Assembly (NCBI GenBank): GCA_003695005.1 | Contig: RFJE01000397.1 | Span: 1 to 5,321 of the forward strand | DNA length: 5,321 nucleotides | DNA from: Candidatus Hydrogenedentota bacterium | GTDB taxonomy: Bacteria; Spirochaetota; Leptospiria; Turneriellales; J094 | Direction: 5' to 3' | In this document: piece by piece, positions 1-4,318 of the stretch | How positions within the stretch are numbered: the first letter of the stretch is position 1 | Layout of the letters: each line of letters starts with the position of its first letter | Notes under the pieces: generated by a model | Seen by the model: only the letters and a program-made list of their open reading frames with translations | What the model was told of the DNA's origin: nothing | The model's database searches: none | Translations under genes and position numbers: made by a program

Positions 1-158
1 GAAGCCGCTAAAGCGGCAGCGGGATGGATAAGGCAGCTGTTTCCAGCTTCTAGAACTCACACCTGTTATCACTTCACACTTACTCACAGGCAACCTTTGT
101 GTAAAGCAAAATCAGCAAATTTAGATTTTTCAGCAATCAGCGATTCTCGGTGAAGGGA

Positions 159-275
159 ATGCTTAAGCGCTTACGTATTGGTAGCGGCTACATTTTTGTA
201 GACGGCAAAACTAATGTGTGCCCAACCGTTGGCATCCGAAGAGAATATACTTTACAAAATATCCGTTATTGTTAG
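159..275 (+). CDS. Possible 38-aa hypothetical protein
   Basis: A short ORF begins at ATG 159 and ends at TAG 273-275. The peptide starts MLKRLRIGSGYIFVDGKTN and ends in a cysteine. A purine-rich AAGGGA lies directly against the ATG, which is too close for a normal Shine-Dalgarno site. An in-frame GTG at 150 would add three residues. The frame stays open back to a TAA at 102-104. I recognise no family, and several palindromes run through the ORF, which argues that the DNA may be regulatory rather than coding. Its only support is its position immediately upstream of, and on the same strand as, the RHH-like gene. Confidence 0.2.
   Translation: MLKRLRIGSGYIFVDGKTNVCPTVGIRREYTLQNIRYC
161..234. 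promoter_or_regulatory. Palindrome cluster upstream of the RHH-like gene (candidate operator)
   Basis: Five short inverted repeats are packed into about 75 bases: GCTTAAGC (161-168); TAAGCGCTTA (164-173), a perfect 10-bp palindrome overlapping the first; GTAGC-G-GCTAC (181-191); CTACA-TTTT-TGTAG (188-201); and an imperfect GCCCAAC/GTTGGCA pair (220-234). Ribbon-helix-helix regulators commonly bind short inverted or direct repeats and often repress their own gene. The cluster ends about 60 bases before the start codon of a tandem-RHH-like protein, so an autoregulatory operator is a reasonable inference. Nothing in the sequence proves binding. Confidence 0.3.
229..258 (+). promoter_or_regulatory. 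Weak candidate sigma70-type promoter
   Basis: TTGGCA (229-234) matches the -35 consensus at five of six positions. It is followed after 18 bases by TACAAA (253-258), a four-of-six match to the -10 consensus. A better -10-like hexamer, TATACT (246-251), lies nearby but has no -35 partner at a suitable distance. Transcription from here would reach the RHH-like gene with a leader of roughly 30 bases. The -35 element overlaps the last palindrome of the upstream cluster, which would suit repression. AT-rich DNA produces such matches easily. Confidence 0.2.
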
Positions 276-284
276 CCTGTATCC

Positions 285-289
285 GGAGG
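285..289 (+). promoter_or_regulatory. Ribosome binding site of the RHH-like gene
   Basis: GGAGG lies four bases before ATG 294, with T extending it to GGAGGT. This is a near-perfect Shine-Dalgarno core and it fixes the start of the 208-codon gene, though the spacing is slightly short. Confidence 0.7.
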
Positions 290-293
290 TAAT

Positions 294-920
294 ATGAAGA
301 AAAAGCGCAGAGTGAATCCACTATCCCTGTCCCCGCGCCAAAGCGGGAAAGCAATTTTGAATCTTGTCAACCGCGCAAACGATAAGCAGTATGATACGAG
401 CATTACCTTGCCGAAATGGCAGATTTACCGCATAAAAGCTGTAAAAGAAAAATTAAAGCAACATGGGATAAAAATGGGTACAACCGAAATCATTTCCGGT
501 TGTGTCCGGATATTAGCGAAAAAAGTAAGACGGCATAAAGTATGTAATACAACTCGTGTTAGACGGAAAAATCCTACATTAGGTAAATATAAAAAAGTGT
601 CGGTTCAATGGGAAGCAGAAGTGTATAATATTCTGATAATGCTAGCTGACCACGCCCGCGTTTGTCACTCGGTGATGGCGGATATTGCATTAAGGATGTA
701 TTTAGAGGTTGTAGTCAAGGCGCTAATTGCCGGTGGAAACGAAAAAGTAGAAATATGTTTTATCCGCCATCGCGGTAAAGAAGTGATAAAATCACATAAA
801 GACATTGACACTATTTACTTTACAGGAGTGATAAATGGCCTGTACGGTATTTACCGTAGAAGGACTTGGCGATGCGCTAGCAAAAGCTTAATTTATAGCT
901 CGTCATGGGGTTTTGTGTAA
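294..920 (+). CDS. Tandem ribbon-helix-helix-like putative DNA-binding protein
   Basis: A 208-aa basic protein that I do not recognise by name. It opens with a Lys/Arg-rich tail (KKKRRV). Two stretches then have the same layout of a short beta strand, helix, turn and helix typical of ribbon-helix-helix proteins. The first is about residues 35-78 (SITLP strand, helix from KWQIYRIKAV, turn near KMGTT, second helix to LAKKV). The second is about 101-144 (VSVQW strand, helix VYNILIMLADHA, turn RVCHS, helix MADIALRMYLEVVVKAL), and it is the better match. Two RHH units in one chain are known from F-plasmid TraY, so roles in mobile-element regulation or relaxosome assembly are possible; both are inference. 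Residues 181-208 overlap an 18-codon mini-ORF and end in an aromatic, Ser-rich tail that looks like read-through, so the native C-terminus may lie nearer residue 180. The start is set by GGAGG. Confidence is high that it is a gene and moderate for the fold. Confidence 0.65.
   Translation: MKKKRRVNPLSLSPRQSGKAILNLVNRANDKQYDTSITLPKWQIYRIKAVKEKLKQHGIKMGTTEIISGCVRILAKKVRRHKVCNTTRVRRKNPTLGKYKKVSVQWEAEVYNILIMLADHARVCHSVMADIALRMYLEVVVKALIAGGNEKVEICFIRHRGKEVIKSHKDIDTIYFTGVINGLYGIYRRRTWRCASKSLIYSSSWGFV
824..828 (+). promoter_or_regulatory. Ribosome binding site before the mini-ORF at 835
   Basis: AGGAG ends six bases before ATG 835, a textbook spacing. The bases between contain TGA and TAA (829-834) in the same frame as the ATG, giving a TGA-TAA-ATG arrangement typical of a gene junction in a compact operon. 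The RHH-like frame itself does not stop here. Confidence 0.4.
835..891 (+). pseudogene. 18-codon mini-ORF, possible 5' remnant of a lost gene
   Basis: ATG 835 has a well-placed AGGAG, and the peptide begins MACTVFTVEGLGDALAKA before a TAA at 889-891. It lies +1 relative to the RHH-like gene and overlaps its 3' end. Past the stop the same frame is open for 36 codons to TGA 1000-1002, but that stretch looks unlike a normal protein. The good translation start combined with immediate termination suggests either a very small real peptide or the leftover start of a gene removed by deletion or a nonsense mutation. I recognise no family. Confidence 0.25.
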
Positions 921-1090
921 TTTGTACAGTGAATTTTCGAGCATGAGCCACCAAAACCGCAAGTCATTTCAAGAAGAAGCCCCGCTGCCTATACTTTCAT
1001 GACCACAAAAATGTAGCTGCGCCCCCTATCCTTAAAAATTACATAAAAATGCTTTACAGGCTCTCTTTATTATAGACTTTCTTATCTGTA
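921..1090. other. Intergenic spacer between the RHH-like gene and the redox operon
   Basis: This holds 170 bases without a supportable gene on either strand. It is locally C-rich (about 979-1026, with two GCCCC-type runs) and then AT-rich toward the next gene. I see no hairpin followed by a T-run, so no clear terminator separates the two parts. The 13-mer ACAAAAATGTAGC (1005-1017) is the reverse complement of GCTACATTTTTGT at 187-199, on the far side of the RHH-like gene. An 8-bp pair TGTAATTT (916-923) and AAATTACA (1036-1043) is probably chance. Confidence 0.4.
1053..1076 (+). promoter_or_regulatory. AT-rich candidate promoter region of the redox/gsp operon
   Basis: TTTACA (1053-1058) resembles a -35 box, while TATTAT (1068-1073) and TATAGA (1071-1076) resemble -10 boxes. 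The gap between the -35-like and -10-like elements is only 9-12 bases, so they cannot form one standard promoter. If either -10-like element is used, transcription would begin just before ATG 1091, giving an almost leaderless mRNA. That would fit the absence of a Shine-Dalgarno site. Confidence 0.2.
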
Positions 1091-1675
1091 ATGTGGTTTC
1101 CTCGGAAAAAGTTTCTCATTGGCTTTTTCGGTGGTTTTCTTGCACCGTTCGGCATCCCCCTTATAAACCTTTTGCGTGCAAAAAGGCGCGTAAAAAATTA
1201 TTTGCGCCCGCCGGGGGCACTAGAAGAATCACAATTTTTGTCGGCTTGTATTGGATGTGCGCAATGTGCAAATGTTTGCCCAAATGACTGTATTCGTTTT
1301 TATGGTTTGGAAAAGGGATTGGCTTATTTAGGCACCCCGTATATTGATGCTCGTGCAAAGGGCTGCATTTTGTGCATGGCTTGCAACCAAGTTTGTCCAA
1401 CAGGAGCATTAGTACCGCTGCCGAAAACAGAGCAAGGCATGCTGATGGTAAAGATGGGGAAAGCTCATGTCTTAAAAGACTACTGCTATTCTTATGCCGG
1501 CCGTACTTGTGGGGTGTGCTACAAAGCCTGTCCTTTGCCCGGGAAAGCCATGACATTAGGACTTTATGAAACACCGATTGTACACAAGGAGTATTGCGTA
1601 GGTTGTGGTTTATGCGAGCAAGCTTGTGTTCACATGCCGCAAGCGATTCGTGTAACACCCTCTTATTTATTATGA
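1091..1675 (+). CDS. NapG-like protein with four [4Fe-4S] clusters
   Basis: A 194-aa ferredoxin-type protein of the MauM/NapG class. In nitrate reductase systems NapG works with membrane NapH to move electrons from quinol to a periplasmic reductase. A hydrophobic N-terminal segment (about 8-28) follows PRKK. I see no twin-arginine motif, which family members usually use for export. The RPPGALEE sequence (39-46) is characteristic of the family. Four cysteine sets follow: C53/C56/C59/C63-P, C92/C95/C98/C102-P followed by TGALVP, C132/C140/C143/C147-P, and C169/C172/C175/C179, where the usual Pro after the last Cys is Val. Length is slightly below E. coli NapG (231 aa), mainly at the N-terminus. 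An in-frame TAG at 1073-1075 rules out a longer start, and no Shine-Dalgarno site precedes ATG 1091. It overlaps the next gene by ATGA. No nitrate reductase gene is in view, so the acceptor is unknown. Confidence 0.85.
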   Translation: MWFPRKKFLIGFFGGFLAPFGIPLINLLRAKRRVKNYLRPPGALEESQFLSACIGCAQCANVCPNDCIRFYGLEKGLAYLGTPYIDARAKGCILCMACNQVCPTGALVPLPKTEQGMLMVKMGKAHVLKDYCYSYAGRTCGVCYKACPLPGKAMTLGLYETPIVHKEYCVGCGLCEQACVHMPQAIRVTPSYLL

Positions 1676-2610
1676 CACCTCGAAAACTTGGCATCCGTCT
1701 TATGATTGTATCAGTAGTAACGCGACTTGGGGTACTTCTGCTTTTGTTGTTTTTAAGCTGGTTGCCGACATACATTAACTTTAAAATTGGCTATAATTCG
1801 GCGCGACTAGTGGAGTTAAGTGATGGGAAACTCATTGGCTTGTTGTATAGAATTACAGATTTTTTTTACAGCCTTTTCCCCAATCCTGTATCTGTTGCCC
1901 AAAGTAGCGGCGGGATGACATGGTCGATACGAGTTTTTGGAGTTCCTTTTACTGACCCGATTGCTTTTTTGTCAGTATTGGTAAAGCACCATAGTTTAGC
2001 TCTCGGATTTGCTCTAGGAGTCGTCATTCCTGTGCTGATTGCCTTTTTGCTAGGGCGGGTTTTTTGTGCTTATATTTGTCCTGCATCTTTAGTATTTTTT
2101 GTTACAAGTCGCGTAAGAAACTTTCTTTTAAAATATTTGTACTTACCAAATTTTTCTCTGCCACGTAGTTTTGCGTACGGCATTTTAGTTTCCGGTCTTG
2201 TATTAGCTATTTGGATAGGTCATTCTGTGTGGGGTTTTTTACTTCCTTACTTAACTGTTGGTAAAAGCATTTTTATGGGCATGACGGCCGGAGTACTATC
2301 GTTCTCTATGATTTCATTTGTACTTTTTATTTTGCTTGATGTTTTTGCAGGGAAACAGTTTACTTGTCGCTATGTATGTCCAACGGGTCGTTTATTAGGA
2401 GATATTGGACGAAAATCCCGCGTACAAATTCAGCGGAATAAAAATGCTTGTATTCAAAAATGTCATGCATGCGAAGAAGTGTGCCCTATGGGTATTCGCC
2501 CAAAACAAGACGAAACGGTAGATTGTTCCTTATGCGGAGAGTGTATGGTTATTTGTCCAACGGAATGTTTAGACATAAAAGTGTTGTTATTAGGCAAGGA
2601 GACATCATGA
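1672..2610 (+). CDS. NapH-like membrane [4Fe-4S] electron-transfer protein
   Basis: A 312-aa inner-membrane protein of the NapH/CcoG-like ferredoxin group, the probable quinol-side partner of the preceding NapG-like protein. About four membrane helices are visible (roughly 14-36, 107-128, 166-190, 203-226). Two CX3CP motifs, GRVFCAYICP (C132/C136) and CRYVCP (C232/C236), end membrane helices as in NapH. The soluble tail holds two ferredoxin motifs: C260-x3-C264-x2-C267-x3-C271-P, whose first gap is three rather than two, and a regular C285/C288/C291/C295-P. The frame is open further upstream (an ATG at 1594), but that region is the coding body of the NapG-like gene. ATG 1672, overlapping the upstream stop by four bases, is the sensible start and implies translational coupling, since no Shine-Dalgarno site is seen. 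Family assignment is firm; the physiological acceptor is not. Confidence 0.87.
   Translation: MTPRKLGIRLMIVSVVTRLGVLLLLLFLSWLPTYINFKIGYNSARLVELSDGKLIGLLYRITDFFYSLFPNPVSVAQSSGGMTWSIRVFGVPFTDPIAFLSVLVKHHSLALGFALGVVIPVLIAFLLGRVFCAYICPASLVFFVTSRVRNFLLKYLYLPNFSLPRSFAYGILVSGLVLAIWIGHSVWGFLLPYLTVGKSIFMGMTAGVLSFSMISFVLFILLDVFAGKQFTCRYVCPTGRLLGDIGRKSRVQIQRNKNACIQKCHACEEVCPMGIRPKQDETVDCSLCGECMVICPTECLDIKVLLLGKETS
2596..2601 (+). promoter_or_regulatory. Ribosome binding site inside the end of the NapH-like gene
   Basis: AAGGAG ends five bases before ATG 2607. It fixes the start of the small exported protein within the last codons of the NapH-like gene, rather than the in-frame upstream ATG at 2448. It is the strongest Shine-Dalgarno site in the five-gene operon. 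Confidence 0.75.
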
Positions 2611-3290
2611 AATCATGGTTTATCGTTATAATTTTTTTTGTAAGTTTACGCATTGTATTTGCACACCATTTTAAGGGACTGCCTCATTATGGTTATTTTG
2701 AAAATTATCCACAAACACCGGTAGATGAATTTTTAGGGGGTAGCAAACACTATGACTTTTTTCTTACATTATATGACTTCCAGGGGTTAGAAAAAGAAAA
2801 AGCAGACCAACCGGATGATGTAAAATTCTTCTTAAATGTGTATGATTTAGTTCATGAAAAAGCGTATAATGGTCCTTTGTTTGTGGAAATTCTCGACCAT
2901 GGCAAGCCAATTGATTCAGTTGTGTTTTACTCGGCCGAGCAAGAAAGTCTATATTATTACAATCACAAGCTTTCGGATGATGGGGATTATGCTTTACGAA
3001 TTAGTATCATTGATTTACAAATTCCCGAAGAAGATAAAAAGCTCATTACAGGAGAAGAAGTTTTAAAAAATAATAATTTACCCGTTATGAACCGTGTACC
3101 GGATGTGGTCTTAAAAAAATCAAAGATTCAAATTAAAGAAAGTGGAATATTGGAATTTGTTTTAGACTCACAAAAAATTCATTGGGGAAGGTGGCTTTTA
3201 CTTGCCTTGGCTATCGTGATTGTGATTGTAATTGCAGGCGCTCGCCGAAAAAGAGTTTTAGAAGATAGAAAGATGGGTCACAAAGAATGA
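2607..3290 (+). CDS. Exported membrane-anchored protein with predicted mature N-terminal His-His
   Basis: A 227-aa protein of unproven function. A signal peptide (residues 1-19, ending VFA) would leave a mature N-terminus HHFKGLPHYGYFENYPQTP. A mixed, probably beta-rich periplasmic domain of about 170 residues follows, then one membrane helix (about 196-212) and a basic cytoplasmic tail (RRKR, then Lys/Glu-rich). From memory, a mature start of the HH-x-x-G-x-P-x-Y type recurs in small proteins next to NapH-like ferredoxins in other bacteria; I cannot check this here. FixH/YtkA- or CopC-like folds are possible relatives. His at the mature N-terminus plus H27 suggests metal binding, perhaps copper, but this is inference. 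The domain contains no cysteine, so haem c or a ferredoxin cluster is excluded. It starts in an ATGA overlap with the NapH-like gene and ends in one with gspK. It is probably the periplasmic partner of the NapGH-like pair. Confidence 0.75.
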   Translation: MKSWFIVIIFFVSLRIVFAHHFKGLPHYGYFENYPQTPVDEFLGGSKHYDFFLTLYDFQGLEKEKADQPDDVKFFLNVYDLVHEKAYNGPLFVEILDHGKPIDSVVFYSAEQESLYYYNHKLSDDGDYALRISIIDLQIPEEDKKLITGEEVLKNNNLPVMNRVPDVVLKKSKIQIKESGILEFVLDSQKIHWGRWLLLALAIVIVIVIAGARRKRVLEDRKMGHKE

Positions 3291-4318
3291 GATCGAAAAA
3301 AGGTGCTATTATTTTAATGGTTGTGAGTGCTATTTTAGTTTTATCTATTAGTGTAAGTTTAGTTTTTTTTTCGGCGGCGTCCGACGAAATAAAAGCGTCG
3401 CGTTATTTAGCCGATAGAACAAAAGCTCGCTATTTAGCACAAAGTGGGATGGAAGCAGCCGTTATGCTTTTAACCCGAGTGCCGATTAAATATCTGTATG
3501 AATTTGGGATTTTATTTTCGCCACCGCCTCTTCCCTTTGAAGAAGGCCTTGTTCAGTTTAGCTTGTCGGAAGAAACAGGTAAAATCAACTTAAACCGTTT
3601 AATTCATACTTTTGACGATGACCCCGATTTACGAACCCGAGAAATGCTGGATAAGTTATCGGAAAGTTTAGGCATTTCCTCGGAGATTTGGGATGGAGTG
3701 GTAGATTGGATTGACGAAAATTCTTCGCGGATGCCAAATGGTTTTGAAAGACTCGATTATGAAAGCTTAACACCACCAAGAAAAATTAAAAATGCAAGAT
3801 TAGATTCTTTAGAAGAACTTTTACTCATCCCAGGATTTGATTATAATTTATTGTATTCGGATTTACGTACCAAGCGACAAAAAGAAGAAATGAGCGAAGA
3901 ATTTTTAACCGAAGAAGAAAAGCTTGCTGTAACGGACGAAGATTTTATTTTAGCAAATAACATCACCGTGCTTTTGCCAACGACATTAGATTATGGTGAT
4001 AAAATCAATATCAATAGTGCGCCGTATCATGTTATTTTAGCTTTAAACCAATCCATGACGCCGGACATTGCTCGCAAAATTATTGTAGAGCGCATTAAAA
4101 ATGGTGGTCGTTTTGAGCGGGTCGAAGATTTAAAGCCTATTTTAGCCGGTATTACGGGATTAACAGGCGCACCTTTATACGATGAGCTTTTACCTCGGAT
4201 TACAGTCGAAGATATTCTTTTTAAGATTGAATCGCACGCAGCCATTAGAAATGTGGAAGTAAGAATTGCCGCGGTATTTGACAGGCGAGCTCGTAAATTG
4301 ACCATGTACACGGAATGA
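3287..4318 (+). CDS. Type II secretion minor pseudopilin GspK
   Basis: A 343-aa protein close to the usual GspK length. GspK caps the tip of the type II secretion pseudopilus together with GspI and GspJ. It begins MRSKKG followed by a hydrophobic helix (7-30), the prepilin type III signal with cleavage predicted after G6. Position +5 of the mature form is Met rather than Glu, as expected for GspK. Family signatures follow in order: ARYLAQSGMEAAVMLL (47-62), TGKINLNRL (97-105), VVDWID (138-143), LDSLEELLLIPG (172-183), ININSAP (240-246) and a helix-hairpin-helix-like DIARKIIVERIKNGGRFERVEDL segment (260-282). Between 193 and 221 there is a charged Glu/Lys-rich stretch that looks like a lineage insert. 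The start overlaps the upstream stop (ATGA) and has only a weak ribosome site. The gene is unusual in following redox genes rather than gspJ. gspL follows. Confidence 0.9.
   Translation: MRSKKGAIILMVVSAILVLSISVSLVFFSAASDEIKASRYLADRTKARYLAQSGMEAAVMLLTRVPIKYLYEFGILFSPPPLPFEEGLVQFSLSEETGKINLNRLIHTFDDDPDLRTREMLDKLSESLGISSEIWDGVVDWIDENSSRMPNGFERLDYESLTPPRKIKNARLDSLEELLLIPGFDYNLLYSDLRTKRQKEEMSEEFLTEEEKLAVTDEDFILANNITVLLPTTLDYGDKININSAPYHVILALNQSMTPDIARKIIVERIKNGGRFERVEDLKPILAGITGLTGAPLYDELLPRITVEDILFKIESHAAIRNVEVRIAAVFDRRARKLTMYTE

Larger units (their letters stand above)
1..293. other. Gene-poor leader region with palindromes and no firm gene
   Basis: This stretch precedes the first convincing gene. 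Frame 1 is open from the left edge to a TGA at 151-153 (50 codons, Ala/Lys-rich at the start). That could be the tail of a gene starting outside the window, but the sequence matches no family I know and turns compositionally odd (rich in Thr, His and Ser), so I do not call it. A small hairpin, GCCGC-TAAA-GCGGC, sits at 4-17 without a following T-run, so it is not a convincing terminator. The right half carries a short ORF and a group of palindromes listed separately. Confidence 0.4.

Noticed and set aside
4..17. GC-rich hairpin at the left edge as a terminator
   Set aside because: The stem is only 5-6 bp with a tiny loop, and no T-run follows.
220..277. Integron attC-like pair GCCCAAC (220-226) and GTTAGCC (271-277)
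   Set aside because: The right box does not fit GTTRRRY, the two boxes are poorly complementary, and no inner paired boxes are visible.
1594..1671. Upstream in-frame extension of the NapH-like gene
   Set aside because: These 26 codons overlap the last cluster of the NapG-like protein in another frame. ATG 1672 in an ATGA overlap is the consistent start.
1161..1775. 204-codon open frame on the minus strand opposite the NapG-like gene
   Set aside because: It lies fully antisense to a gene with four intact Fe-S motifs, has no family resemblance or ribosome site, and is best explained as a shadow of codon use.
2448..2606. Upstream in-frame extension of the exported protein
   Set aside because: It overlaps the C-terminal Fe-S clusters of the NapH-like protein and would bury the signal peptide. 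AAGGAG before ATG 2607 decides the start.
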